Numbered from the stretch's first letter, positions 33,301 to 43,430 are shown. The stretch is 64,000 bases of DNA from Antedon mediterranea (GCF_964355755.1 NC_092670.1:2319001-2383000); one strand, 5' to 3'. The notes: generated from the sequence alone by a model not told the origin. Numbers and translations: made by a program.

Positions 33301-36029
33301 CAAGGTTGTGAAGGTTACTACCAGAGATATCGAGATGATATAATTGTAATTGAACTTGTTTGAGGGAACATTCTGAGACAAAGTCATAAAATACATCACG
33401 TGATAGATTATGAATCCAAACACCGTCACATCTATCTTGAATGCCTAAAATGTGTGCAATAACTCTTCCCTTTCGCTCAAATGCCATCTTACTACAAAAG
33501 TAACTGATACCAAAATCATCATATTGCATACAATACAATTGCATAATTAGACGTATGAAATGCCCGTCACATTGTACACCTGGACTAATGTAATCAATGA
33601 ACATTCTTATGGAGGTAGATATATCATCCAAATGATTATTTATTTCTAAATCTTTACTTGTCATGTAATTTATTAATTCATTCATAACAGCATCTTTATG
33701 TTGTTTTTTAACAACGTTTAAATAACTTGGCAGATAGCAATATGTTGACAAACGATTTGTAACCCAGTGCTTCAGGAAACCACCAGCTTTATCACCAAGG
33801 AAACCAATTGCAAATTCTCTTGCTCTGTGTAAATGATCACTCTCTCGTATCACCTCCCACTCATCATCATCCAATGGTGTTAGTAATCGTCTTACATCTT
33901 CTGTATTCTCCTTACCTTCACTTTCACATAATTTGCACAAGTAAAATCCCACCAATGACTCTACTATCAACTTGTGAGGAGGCATGAAAATATTTTCAAA
34001 GTTAGATTTTGAAATTGGTGCTTCTTCATAAACAAATCCGAGTTTCACGGACATATCAACCAAATCTTTTTTCGTATGTTTATCATTCAAATCTCTCATG
34101 TTTATTGAAAGTTGATTCACTTTCAAGCGATCATACATACATTTTCCTAGCAATATCATAGCATTTACATACTTTGCTGGTGGGTTTTCAAATTTAGAAA
34201 GCTTTGCGAATTGTTCATGTTTGTTGAACTGATTTAAAATGTTACGAAATATTTCTTTAAAAAGTTCAGCTTTATCTGTAGGAAGGTTTTGGCTGTCTTG
34301 CCATAGCAAACAGATTGAACAAAGCAGCATTGGATTTTTGCACATTGAATATACGTCTTCATGTTTACGTTCTCGCCTATACCTATGCTGAGTATCGCCT
34401 ATGAAAATATCCAATTCCTTTTTTAAGGATTTTCCCAATTGTGGTTCTTCAAAATATTCGAAGTGTTTGTCAATATACTTTCCTATGCTCTCGTTGTTAA
34501 ATCCCTTAACTCTTACATGTACGTTACTCTCTTTTACAAATTCATCTATGTTTTCTGATCGTGAAGTAAGTATCACGGTACTTTCTTCTAGGTTTTTCTT
34601 TTTGAACAGACTAATTACGCTTGGATTATTAAATCTCAATTCGTCTAACCCATCTAGTAGCAACACCACTTTATCATCATGGGTTATTAGAAAATCTTGA
34701 ATTAACCGTGGGTCCTCTGGGAGATCTGTATCTAAATTAAAATCTTCCATATCAATTTGCTTTACAATTTGATCGAAAATGTTGTCATCCTTTTCTAAAT
34801 CCCTTACACTTAAAAGAAATACAATTTTACCTTCAAATAATTTAATTGATTGAGTAGCCGTAGCCCAGGTGTATGATAAATGCCTTAATATGGTAGTTTT
34901 ACCTATCCCACCCTCTCCATCTATAAGAGCTCTACATCCAGGTGTGGAGCTGATTACATCTACCACTTCTGTTAATGTTGTTGGTTTGCTTCCTTTATTC
35001 TTTTTAGCTTCTTTACGTAGTTCCATATCGGTAAACATCTGTGAAATGTCAACATTGTATCTCTCACGCATTATTGCTGGTGTAAATCTACTGGCCTGAC
35101 TGCACAGTCTCTTTTGTCTTTGAAGCAGATATTCTTCTATCTTTTCTAAATATAAAGATTTTTAGCTTGATTAAACTATATAAAGTTTTATTAATATATT
35201 ATTACATTTATTTATTATGTGGTATTTCATAAAATTGTTGAATGTTTTGCATTCCTCTAATTATTTTTATGTTTTATTTTTGTATTAATTAAAATTATCT
35301 AACTTTATTGTTATAATGGTTTTTGTCACGCAATCATAATTAAGCTTCATATAGTGAGTGTGACCCAATATAATTTATGATAGATTATGGTAATAATTTT
35401 CAGAATATGAAACTTTAATTTGAAAAATATGCTCAACAGAGGGCAGCAAACAGAAAAATATAATTATCACAAAGGATTTTTATGACAATAGAAATTAAGT
35501 TGCACTTAGTTTTAAAGTAAAAAAATAAAATAACATCCAATACTGATAAAATAGTTCAGAAACCTTATAATTGTGTACAAAGCAATTATTGTAGCAGCTT
35601 GATTGGCCGGCTTAGAAATTCAATGATTATATTGTATAATTATTGTTGCAGTTGATTTATTTTTGACAATCAGGGGATTCAATAACTGAATTATAAAATG
35701 GATCTGATTTGCATTATTATGGTAAACATTACAAGTAAACTCACCTGTTTCTGATTTAACCTCTTTGTTCATTGGTATCACTGGCTTTGAGTCTGTTTAA
35801 TAAGCAAATGACAAGAACTGAATTTTTACAATTCTACAGTACCTCAAGAAAACCAATGCTTATAAAGGCATAAATTAAGCATAAAAGTTAAGAAATATAA
35901 TTCAATAATGTATGTGCAATATAAATGATAGTTTGTGTGAATAGTACATAATGAATAGTAAATCTTATTCATCTCCAAAAATTTATTTTAAAACTTGAAA
36001 TAGTAAATTTATTTTCTCTTACCTGCCAT
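17358..36029 (-). CDS. Gene A: predicted NACHT-Roc-COR-DEATH-ZU5-UPA protein (spliced)
   Basis: Predicted multi-exon gene joined by me from splice sites: 36023-36029, 35745-35792, 33124-35145, 29013-29172, 28420-28523, 27885-28148, 26883-27193, 25340-25429, 24835-25011, 24405-24650, 23777-23965, 23225-23383, 22854-23129, 22373-22456, 20036-20255, 19666-19689, 19499-19525, 19102-19383, 17777-18312 and 17358-17546. The phases agree at every junction and the sum is 5415 nt, about 1804 residues. Order: NACHT (P-loop about residues 95-103, Walker B 178-188), short LRR-like stretch, Roc (P-loop GLEGVGKTS 729-737, DFGGQ 960-964), COR (about 1130-1450), DEATH (1470-1563), ZU5 (1564-1715), UPA (to the end). 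NACHT and Roc are both signalling NTPases; DEATH and ZU5-UPA are adaptor modules, so an intracellular sensor or scaffold role is inferred. The ATG at 36029 has an A at -3 and a G at +4 and follows an in-frame stop. The alternative is two genes, an NLR ending at 33110 and a Roco gene. Confidence 0.6.
18387..18425. repeat. (AAT)n microsatellite
   Basis: A run of about nine AAT/ATA triplets in a gene A intron. Confidence 0.8.
18713..18776 (-). CDS. Possible cassette exon between DEATH and ZU5
   Basis: A 64-nt segment with TTTTTTAATAG acceptor and GTATTG donor. Its phase fits the ZU5 exon only if it is entered in phase 0, while the DEATH exon leaves in phase 1. DEATH joined directly to ZU5 is in frame. 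This segment is therefore probably unused, alternatively spliced or decayed. Confidence 0.3.
19102..19383 (-). CDS. Gene A DEATH-domain exon
   Basis: One phase-1 exon of 282 nt. It encodes a DEATH-fold: GYVDDQIIRKVSEEIHNWKL, then FGVHLGLSSLTV, a helix with MMNFWRTN, and LEVFCIALIQHGSNNLADMF. The W and LGL positions and the late FCxALxxxG helix fit DEATH domains, which form homotypic complexes. It is about 50% similar to the first DEATH exon of gene B (56984-57289). Confidence 0.85.
19499..19689 (-). CDS. Gene A two micro-exons (24 and 27 nt)
   Basis: 19666-19689 (TGTTACAG acceptor, GTAAGT donor; encodes ETLKSQDE) and 19499-19525 (TTTATAG acceptor, GTAAGA donor; encodes about TIPSRSHNE). Both are phase 1 in and out and form a short polar hinge between the COR-side segment and DEATH. 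Gene B has micro-exons of the same two lengths at 57769-57792 and 57449-57475, which supports them as real. Confidence 0.65.
20036..23965 (-). CDS. Gene A COR domain and linker exons
   Basis: Exons 23777-23965, 23225-23383, 22854-23129, 22373-22456 and 20036-20255. The first carries the COR hallmark FLLEYLHDIGEILYYPDDEA followed by LRDIIVIDLMKLVDM. The second has LEVGLLRYLWKEF and LMEKFGLMCASKK. The third has the COR-B-like LFHDFGSYLPDDLFQRAATK. The fourth is a polar linker (TKSIKADSSLEDDIKPLPEV). The fifth (VLHFLQKELKVFSQKDARGL and onward) is a conserved segment before the DEATH region. COR mediates dimerisation and couples to Roc in Roco proteins. All five have near-identical counterparts in gene B (63903-64000, 63529-63804, 63055-63138 and 61520-61739 for the last four). 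The last exon ends at a GC donor (AAAAG|GCAAGG), where gene B has GT. The intron between the fourth and fifth exons holds the 21-bp-repeat transposon. Confidence 0.85.
20408..22065. mobile_element. 1.66-kb transposon filled with 21-bp near-palindromic repeats
   Basis: Terminal inverted repeats of about 58 bp begin ACGAAAGCCCATTAATGCCA at 20408 and end with the complement at 22065. An exact 8-bp duplication, ACAATCAT, flanks the element (20400-20407 and 22066-22073), as for hAT- or P-type transposition. Almost all the interior is 21-bp units of the form ATTAGTAATCCGTTTAAACA, with a GTTTRAAC core. It is punctuated four times by a block of about 45 bp with ACTTTAAATGGCACTTGTTG. Because 21 is divisible by 3, several frames on both strands stay open for up to 351 codons; these are not credible genes. 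It lies in a gene A intron. Confidence 0.9.
24405..29172 (-). CDS. Gene A Roc GTPase exons
   Basis: Seven exons (29013-29172, 28420-28523, 27885-28148, 26883-27193, 25340-25429, 24835-25011, 24405-24650) build a Ras-of-complex-proteins GTPase. Visible motifs are P-loop GLEGVGKTS, G3 DFGGQPIYH (the DFGGQ form typical of Roco proteins), a hydrophobic strand SFAVICVVFNLCDDLD, and LIGTHLN at the G4 position, where THxD is usual, so the G4 aspartate is replaced. Between the switch region and DFGGQ lies an insertion of about 180 residues, rich in K/E/S/T, encoded by 27885-28148 and most of 26883-27193, with repeats of a TKIPSKIEELI-like unit. The Roc domain binds GTP and controls the adjacent COR dimerisation domain in LRRK2- and MFHAS1-type proteins. 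The exon at 29172 starts in phase 1 with no ATG, so it needs an upstream exon. Confidence 0.85.
25497..25640. mobile_element. Small MITE in a Roc intron
   Basis: Inverted termini AAATATAAGATTTGACA then CCCCGAGGGAATGAT, about 33 bp per arm. No clear duplication. Lies between the exons at 25340-25429 and 26883-27193. Confidence 0.7.
26098..26165 (+). repeat. Possible tRNA-derived SINE head
   Basis: A-box-like TGGCGCAACGG and B-box-like GAGTTCAAGTCCC 39 nt downstream. The rest of the unit is not defined. Confidence 0.3.
27332..27511. mobile_element. 180-bp foldback MITE in a Roc intron
   Basis: Arms of about 75 bp starting AAAGTTTGCAGTACACCA, with a spacer of about 30 bp. They include GAACTGTTGGGTTTCT and its complement. 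No ORF. Confidence 0.75.
29758..30399 (-). repeat. LTR (3' in element orientation)
   Basis: 642 bp, TG...CA. Contains GTGTGTTCCGTGGCGTGGTT-type subrepeats of about 26 bp in tandem (29968-30020). It looks identical to 32008-32649. Confidence 0.9.
30849..31733 (-). CDS. ORF in LTR element, RING/PHD-like zinc finger protein
   Basis: 294 residues, in the same orientation as the retroelement. The N-terminal 220 residues are mostly helical-looking with no family I recognise. The C-terminus has a cysteine/histidine cluster: CQIC, then HTDCTINKCC, then HKNC, then CLNC at about residues 216-262. This C2-..-HC-CC-HC-C2 spacing suggests a RING, FANCL-like or PHD treble-clef zinc fold. If it is RING-like, ubiquitin ligase activity is possible. 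It may be a captured host gene or a divergent accessory gene. No retroviral Gag motif such as a CCHC knuckle is seen. Confidence 0.7.
   Translation of the reverse strand: MESEKLDVTQLCLKHKIQMTPLSTECALIKKIILYQSEQNVILHITKMMPFTLDSLKRVLLFLCDIRPVDQLTNLKLNTLLHIDSYLCCFDKMSSPIIDYIWKHKSEPALLDFSTIDLSINLDGIATCIPNTHEFHRQHIYSMTLLLLAITKDIKAPQCTAFFSRVRQQTGIIPQDELKPSEHSPFGYVVTKYKKKLYSHIRNMQYLENKYQDTPCQICQCNPEIKNFHTDCTINKCCGTFFHKNCQQISLNKKYQCLNCGMVYLNEIPYTTTYMLDIPWSAFRFYRLLYKPTD
32008..32649 (-). repeat. LTR (5' in element orientation)
   Basis: 642 bp, TG...CA, adjoining the primer-binding site at 31990-32007. Followed by the GTAT target duplication. Confidence 0.9.
33024..33034 (-). promoter_or_regulatory. 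Candidate polyadenylation signal after the NACHT exon
   Basis: AATAAA on the minus strand (GTAATAAAAATAT), about 80 nt after the stop at 33110. If used, the NACHT exon would end a shorter transcript of about 696 residues, an alternative to splicing into the Roc exon. Confidence 0.35.
33110..35145 (-). CDS. NACHT-domain (NLR-type) exon
   Basis: A single large exon with a good acceptor (TTTAG before 35145) and an open frame to a stop at 33110. The Walker A motif is GEGGIGKTT and the Walker B motif is VVLLLDGLDEL, which are classic NACHT signatures. An N-terminal helical segment (EKIEEYLLQRQKRL, then a conserved-looking YNVDISQMF) resembles the linker before NACHT in invertebrate NLRs. The last 90 residues (HLDISGSNLHNLDVTSLSSL and onward) look like two or three degenerate leucine-rich repeats. 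A strong donor, GTAAGT, lies at 33123, 13 nt before the stop. If it is used, the reading frame passes into the Roc exon at 29172. If it is not, the protein ends with DSKLL. A mini-intron to 33081 would also end at once (NC, then stop). NACHT ATPases oligomerise as innate-immune sensors; the ligand is unknown. Confidence 0.9.
35745..35792 (-). CDS. Gene A coding exon 2 (16 codons)
   Basis: Flanked by TTAAACAG acceptor and GTGAGT donor, phase 1 in and out. It encodes DSKPVIPMNKEVKSET, a hydrophilic linker with no recognised fold. It joins the 7-nt coding end of the upstream exon (ATGGCAG, 36029-36023) to the NACHT exon without shifting frame. Confidence 0.65.
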
Positions 36030-36055
36030 GTTGTCAACTTTTTAGGTCTTTGTTT
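36023..36055 (-). CDS. Gene A first coding exon with start codon
   Basis: A 33-nt exon between a pyrimidine-rich acceptor (CTTGTTTTTAG) and a GTAAGAG donor. Only the last 7 nt are coding (ATGGCAG, ATG at 36029). In phase with an upstream coding exon it would hit a TAA before the ATG, which favours it being the start exon with a spliced 5' UTR rather than an internal coding exon. The promoter and upstream UTR exon were not found. Confidence 0.5.
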
Positions 36056-36059
36056 CTAA

Positions 36060-37290
36060 AAACAAGTATTAGAGGATTAAAAAAAAAACAACTTAATTAT
36101 AAAGTCACATATTTTGCATTCCCAAAATTAATTAAAAAGATGAAAGGGGTGTGAACTTGAACATAATTAATAATATTGAAAAATAGCCAGGACAAGTTTT
36201 TAAATTGATAGTTGAATTATTTGTAAATATGTCAATATAATATATATATATATCAATACTTGCACTGATGAAGTGCTAGTGTTGCCCGAAAGCTCTGCTA
36301 ACTTTTCTGGCTGTTTACTTTATCGTTTTGATTTAGCTTTTCGCTTTTTATTTTTGTATCTCCATTGAGATCCAGCCACTGATACCCACAGCATTGTCAT
36401 TTTTTTCAGTAATTTGCCTTTGGATTTATATATCAATACTAATATATTAAATGAAGAACACACATCACCAACTATTTTAATACAAGCCCGGATAGCCAGG
36501 ATTTTTACAGGGGATTCTTTTTTCCACAAAATAAGCCAAAATGGTTTTGAGGTAAGCTATAGTTAGGTCTATTTATACTGTTGATCTCTAGTTTTAAAAG
36601 GCCAGCTTTCACATCAAAACCTCAAACACCTCCACCTACGGGATTGCAATACTGAATTGTTCATTCAAATTTCATTATATCAATAGTACAGGATAAATCA
36701 TGCAATTAAAAATATCTTTTTAACAAACAATTATATAGATAAATAGATCTCAAAAAAGCTCATTTAATTAATTGAAATATAAAAATTAATGCAGACAGGT
36801 ATGCCTTCTTTTATAATCATGCTCAAGAAATAACATAATTTTTGAATAAAAATGAATTTTATCTAGAGTAGCTGAGCAAAAACTAAAAGTATATTAGAAA
36901 TTTAAAATAAAAAAACAAATAAAAATTGTGTAACTACCCTTAATTTCTTTGTATAGGCTACTACCAGAGCGTAATAATAACCTACTTCAGGGTGCTTTAT
37001 GGCTACCATTCAAATGCATATTTACACAAAACACAAAGTCAATATGATGTTCAAACATAAAATTGCCAAACTACATTAGTGATTATGTATGAAACTAAAG
37101 TCAAATCCATTGGAATTATTAAAAGACAGTAGTTTTTGTTAATCAGTCACATTTATTTATTATTTAATTATTAGTGATGTGGATGCGACTCCTTTCTCCC
37201 ACGTCCCACCTTTGAATAGTGGAAAAGAAAGAACAAAAAAATCAAACAAAAATGTATTATCGCTTGAAAATCTGTCTATTGTCCTCGCTG
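36060..37290. other. Gene-free spacer upstream of gene A
   Basis: AT-rich with an (AT)n run at 36240. It would include the promoter of gene A, but I cannot identify a core promoter or regulatory motif with confidence. Confidence 0.5.
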
Positions 37291-37291
37291 G

Positions 37292-37633
37292 TAAAGATGT
37301 ACGTATTGTCCCCCAAAAACATGAAAAATGAAGATTAATTAAATCAGACTTTGAATGATGTTATTTTGTAGTTTTAATAAAATTCACTTCCGTAGGAAAA
37401 AAAACGGAAAAAAATAATGTTTTCACTTATAAAATGACAAAAATAAATGGTTAAATTCAACCAAAAACTGCAGCCAATTTTAACATATTTTGGCTTTAAA
37501 TTACAGTTTTTTCAGGTAAATATATTTTTTTTCGATCCAGTTTTTGGTCAAAGTGAATAACTTTTATGTTACATTAAAATGGCATATTCAATAAAAAATT
37601 TGTTAAGAGTTATTTTTCATAATACATCTTTAA
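37292..37633. mobile_element. Deletion derivative of the 2.6-kb TTGTCCCCC foldback element
   Basis: Ends AAAGATGTACGTATTGTCCC and AATACATCTTTAA. The interior matches the outer arms of 52226-54840 only, so it is an internally deleted copy. Confidence 0.65.
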
Positions 37634-38689
37634 TAGGTCAATGGTTCAGGATATTAAATATTGCATACAAATTATAATGTCCATGTGCATTTCCTATATG
37701 TTATTCATTGGGTACCAAAGATTCAGTCAATTGATTGACTTTGTAGTGCATTATATGATTTTAAAACCAAAATAATAAATGCGTTGATTGTTTAATGTTT
37801 GTTTTTTGTTTCATTTCAGAGAGAAATAACGATGCAAATAAAATAAAAAACTATGAAAATACTTTTTTAAAAAGGGCCTAAACATTGCCGAAAATTATCA
37901 TTTTTTTGCCATGTGAACAAATGTCAACAAAAATACAACCTCTGTTGGTGAATGCATAAATTACAAATATTTTCAAAATAATAATTGCATATAATTACGT
38001 GTATAATAATAATAATAATCATAATGTATGATTAAAATATAAACCAAACTTGAATTTACCTACTCCCCTCATCATCTTTAAACACTGTGTGCCATGGTTT
38101 GTAATAAAAACCACTAATAGCTTATTCAATTAAGTATTTAAATATATTGTTGTAGATAATGCTATTCTTATGATCAAAGATTGATTTGAATAAAAACGAA
38201 AATAGACTTCCTTTTGTAGGCCTATATCAAATAGTGCAACTAGTTACATCACATCATCAAAAACAGTGTATCATAAAATAACTACTAAAAAATCATTTTA
38301 ACATTTTAGTAACTAACCTTAATTTCTTTGTGGTATTACAGAGAAATTAGTACCTGTTTCCTCCTAATGGAAGGGTCAGTCAGTCATATACTGTAAGGTG
38401 ATATAAGGTGTGGCTGCAGACTATGCATATTGATTTTATTCAATTTTTTGATGCCTAAAATCACTCAGCCATGAACTTAGTTATAATAACAATACAATGC
38501 TGTTTATATACAATTTCTATTGGACCCTGCAAATATGAACTGCCAGAGAAGTATTAATTTATAAGAAATTTACTGCTGAACTAATAAATTCCAATTTCAT
38601 CAAAAGAAGCTGTTTTGTTTTTTAAATGTTTCCTCAGTTTATGCTATATTATCTCAGCCTATTATGTCTAAATTAGAAAGAACAAGTTA

Positions 38690-39390
38690 TGGTATCCATG
38701 AATGAGGTTCTTTCCAATGCAAACTTTATAACTGTACAAATAACGTAGTCAATGGTTACAAGCATTTGATATTGTATTGTTAATAATAGAACCATCCAAG
38801 CGATATCATGGACCTGGTTATATGAACAAAAAACAAGTATGAAACGCCAAAGAATTAAACAGAATTGATTACAAGAAGCACACTGTTAAACCATGGATGT
38901 ATACATTATAGGTCCATGGTTTAACTGTGTGCTAAAAATCTAAAAAGTATATGTTTTTTATAAGGAGTAAAAGTAATGTTACTCAAAAGTTTGCTATATT
39001 GTTTATTTATGATTTAGTTCTTGATCATAAAAACTTGGTAGTATGAACAGTATGCTTTATGCTATCATTCTAAATTAAGAGATTAACAGTTACGGTATCG
39101 GGGTACAACCAATGCATATGAATGATGCATTCTATCTATTGATATCAATTGTATTGTTAATAATAGAATGATTCTAGCAATGTTTTATGAACAAAGAACA
39201 AGCATGAAACACCAAAGAATTAAAAAGAATTTATTTACAAGCACACTGTTAACTGTGTACTAAAAATCAAGTATGTTTTTTTTGAGGAGTAATAAAAAAC
39301 AAGCCCCAAAAGTTTGGTATCAGTTCATTTATTGTTAGTTCTTGATAGTTAAACCTTGGTATGATCAATATGCTTTATTAATCAGGCCGC
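38690..39390. repeat. Imperfect tandem duplication with hairpin
   Basis: Two copies of about 350 bp share GTATTGTTAATAATAGAA, CAAAGAATTAAA and AAGCACACTGTTAA. The first copy has a hairpin with 21-nt arms (38878-38898 and 38912-38932, AGCACACTGTTAAACCATGG, one mismatch). Confidence 0.65.
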
Positions 39391-39399
39391 TCCTGTTTA

Positions 39400-41600
39400 A
39401 CAAAGTGAATTCATTTTTTCTACCATTCCATATAATACAAAGTTTTCCCAAACTAGCTGAATTATTGAAAGTTGAATGATAATTTTAATTATAGGCTATA
39501 CAGTTTGAAATAGAACATTATTTTTTTTAGTACAAGTTTAGGCTGCAGTATTCAGAATTGTTGTTTTCAAAATAGCACTAATCGTGTTTTTTATTTTTGT
39601 ATTCATTCTTCCTCACATCTCAAATGTGCAATAAAAATATACTGATTTTGTTAAGTGGTACTAGGTTTGACTAATCAATTTGAGATTTTTTTTCAAACAA
39701 TGGCCATTTTTTTTCTTCAAACAATGGCCATTTTTTCAATTTTTGCATTTTTTGGTGTTGAGGTGTTTTTTGTATAATGTTCTTCGGTTTTTTTAAAACT
39801 CTATACAGCTTATTTGTGTAAAACAGGTGCTTTTGTTTGGGACTTTAAAATGTACGTCAATGACTGGTTTTCCTAATTATTAGTATTAGAAATAGCCCCA
39901 ATCAAAATTCCTTGCACACGCTTTCTTGTACCATGGAGGAAATATATATTTCTTCCATGCTGAATTGTACTCAGCTTTTTTCCTTTTGTTGTACCATATA
40001 TTTGTGTAATACCTGTTTGATTACAGTATACTATTTAGAATTGGTATTGTGGTACAGGAGACATTCATAGTTGGTGATATTGTGTTCTTTCAACCAGTTA
40101 ACAAAAGTGTGTAAAATCGTACGATGCTTGAAATCCATTATGGTTATAATGAATTTTCCTTTCTTCCTTTCAACTCAACTATGAAAACAACTAACTTGTA
40201 TGAAACGCCACCGAACTGTATTGTAGAACTATCCTAAAAATATTGTGTGGAGGCAAAACTCAGTTTTATATCAGAGAGATCTGTTTTTTAATAAAGTTAT
40301 ATTTGTATAATTATTTTGAATAGAAACCTTTTATTTTCATTAAATTTATTCTCTAATTATCATTGATAAAAAAAAAACAATTGAGTTTTGGTACTGTAGA
40401 ATTGAAAGTAGAATATCCCATTTGTATGTGAGATGCAATAGTGACATTAGAGATTGATATGGTATCCTACAATTCAAGGAGTTTTTTATTATATACAATA
40501 GGCCTAATTTAATTTCTTAATTTAATCACTTAATTATTAACTATTTTTAATGATATAATGTTTATTGTTCAAATAATTGTTCAAATCATTGTTCAAATCA
40601 TTGTTTAAATCAATTTTAGGGGTTTTTATGTTTACTTTATTGTTTGTAATATTATGTTTCTTCATAAGAGATGTATACGACATTATTCTACAGAGAGAAA
40701 ATAAAGGTAGGAAATAATTGAGCATAATAAACCACCAATAGCTGATTAAGGAAATGTCCAGCTTCCTCTACCTATTTTTTAAAGGATGAAAAAAAGAAAA
40801 GAATAAAAAAGCTAACAGAAAGATTTTGGGGGTGGGGGGTGGGGTTTTGATAGAGGGCGAGATGGGGTTCTTGATCCCACTAAGAGTTAAAAAAAACACT
40901 TTAGTAATACAGAGGGGTAAAGTATAGTGGGAGGAATTGAGGTCAGCCTTACAAAATTAAAAATGATTATTGTAATGAAAATTCATCTTCATATTCATGC
41001 ATCTAGCTATTCCTACAATTTTACACACTTTTTAGACTGATTTAGACCAGGGTGTGAAAGTTCTGCCTTTTTTTTTGCTGTTAATTAGGTCAATGTGTCT
41101 AGATATGCAAGTTGTCTGTATGTGTGTCTGTGTGCATCATTATCATAGTATGTGCAATGGTTTAAGAGTGTACATGTAACAGTTTGTCTTTAGTATCAGG
41201 CGAAAAATGATTATTAAAATATTTGCAACAAATGCTATATTATATACCTATACTGCCATCAAGTCTTTTATAAAGTTATTTTCAACAGCGCCACCAATGA
41301 TTTGTAATATACAGTAACTTTGTGTTGTATCTTCTAGTTGTGTTCCCTTTCAATGTTTGTTTATTTGTATTTTACATCCTTCTATGCTTGATAACTAATT
41401 GTCATAAATATTATGATGAAATATATTAGATATAAAAGAAGAATTAATGACAAAAAAAAACTGTAAATATACATTATTTCAACTAATCATTGTCAATGTT
41501 GTCATAAGTTATCAGAGGTGATTTTGTGTAACTTTTCATATGATAGCAAGTGGTCTCAATATTTGAATATTATATCTTGTAAATAAATTATACAATTGAT
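39400..41600. other. Gene-free spacer
   Basis: No gene or clear repeat family; AT-rich with short homopolymer runs. The ATTGTTCAAAT unit repeats at 40565-40610. Confidence 0.5.
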
Positions 41601-41609
41601 ATATCTATA

Positions 41610-42065
41610 TATAAATTTACACATTAGACAAAGAACAATAATTCTAAACCGCCCGGTGATATACTGAAATTTAATTAATTAATTTGAAACGATATAGATG
41701 AGGAAATCTGTGAGAATGAGAAAAAGTTGCCCCAACTGAGACTCGAACTCGGACCGCCTGCTTGATATGCAGTTGTCCTAACCATTAAACCACTGGGGCT
41801 TTCATGGTATTGTTCAAACTCGATTGGATAGCGACTCTATAACATTCTCGGCGTGGTATGGCGGAACAGCACTAGTCCTCAGTTGTACGCACGCGCACCA
41901 GAGATCAAATTGATACGCCCTCATCTAATCAGTATTTTTGTTCACGTATATATATAAACACATTAGGCAAAGAACAGTAATTCTAAACCGCCCGGTGATA
42001 TACTGAAATTGAATTAATTAATTTTAAACGATATAGATGAGGAAATCTGTGAGAATGAGAAAAAT
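41610..42065. repeat. Direct repeats around the tRNA-like sequence
   Basis: About 115 bp (AAACCGCCCGGTGATATACT... GAGGAAATCTGTGAGAATGA) occurs at about 41612-41725 and again at 41952-42063. Either an incomplete tandem array of a tRNA-derived unit or a very long flanking duplication. Confidence 0.6.
41728..41799 (-). tRNA. tRNA-like gene, anticodon AUC by position (possible pseudogene)
   Basis: The 72-nt minus-strand sequence folds as a cloverleaf: acceptor GCCCCAG paired with the 3' TTGGGGC, D arm, anticodon stem CTGC/GCAG with loop ATATCAA, T loop TTCGAGT, discriminator A. There are two mismatches (27-43 and one in the T stem). The loop places AUC at 34-36, which would read the Asp codon GAU. 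That is an unusual anticodon, so a tRNA-derived SINE or pseudogene is at least as likely. A 115-bp sequence to its right-hand side in tRNA orientation is repeated at 41945-42065. Confidence 0.45.
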
Positions 42066-42545
42066 TTATTTATAAATTTATAAATATAAATTTATATATA
42101 TAATCTGTGTAGTTTTCTCATCTCATCTAAAAACCACAGGAATGTTCTTCACAGAAATGTTTTTAAAACCGCTTCGAAATAAAGCACAATAAGTATAAAA
42201 ATTGTATTTTGGTTGTCAAAATTCAATACAAATTTTTTGGGTGACCGCTTTGTGGAGGTAATTTACCATACAAAAAATCTAATTTTTAGTAAAAATAAGT
42301 GGCCGTGGCCGTTTACTAGAGGTTCAACTGTATTTAATTAATATTTAATAATTAATTTTTTATAACTCAACTATCAATTAATTTCTTAGCTTCCATTGTT
42401 GCATACAATTTACTGTATTTTTTAGTTATATAATGATATGTCATACAAAACCGTGATAAAACATAAGCAAAATGTATTCATTTTTTCACTTTTTTTTACA
42501 AAAATATAACTTTGTTATAACTTTGTTATCCTTATTTATCTCAAC

Positions 42546-43430
42546 GTATCGGTTTCTATTCTAGTCAGTCTTTTTCTAGCCTAGAATAACGGCTTGAAAC
42601 GTATCTCTTAATTTCTATTTTAGAGAACACCCTAAAATATCGATTTTCAACGAATCCTTGATAGCAAAGCCTGTACTAATTCAAGTATTTCACTAGCGTG
42701 ATAACAGAGTACGACACTTAGCTTTGTTATCTTTGTTTTCTTAGTAGTCCAACTGAGGAATTCCAGGAACATTGCTTTCTATTCTAGTCTTTTTCTAGCC
42801 TAGAATAACGGTTTGAAACGTATCTCTTAATTTCTATTATAGGGAACACCCTAAAATATCGATTTTCAACGAATCCTTGATAGCAAAGCCTGTACTAATT
42901 CGCATATTTCACTAGCGTGATAACAGAGTACGCCACTTAGCTTTGTTATCTTTGTTTCTTAGTAGTTCCGATGGGGAATTCTAGGAAAGTATCGGTTTCT
43001 ATTCTAGTCAGTCTTTTTCTAGCCCAGAATAACGGCTTGAAACGTATCTCTTAATTTCTATTTTAGGGAACACCCTCAAATATCGATTTTCAACGAATCA
43101 CTGATAGCAAAGCCTGTACTAATTCACGTATTTCACTAGCGTGATAACAGAGTACGACACTTAGCTTTGTTATCTTTGTTTTTTTAGTAGTTCCATTCAT
43201 GAATTCTAGGAACGTATCGGTTTCTATTCTAGTTAGTCTTCTTCTAGCCTAGAATAACGGCTTGAAACATATCTCTTAATTTTTATTTTAGGGAACACCA
43301 TAAAATATTGATTTTCAACGAATCACTGATAGCAAAGCCTGTACTTATCACATATTTTTACTAGCGTGATACAGAGTTTGACACTTCGCTTCATTATCTT
43401 ATTTTTTTTCCACTCAGGAATTCTTCAGTT
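42546..43430. repeat. Tandem satellite, about 222-bp unit, four copies
   Basis: Units start near 42546, 42770, 42990 and 43214. Each carries CGGTTTCTATTCTAGT, AATAACGGCTTGAAAC and ATCGATTTTCAACGAATC. Copies differ by a few per cent. Confidence 0.85.

Noticed and set aside
34401-35099. Plus-strand ORFs of 76 and 99 codons
   Set aside because: Antisense shadows of the NACHT exon.
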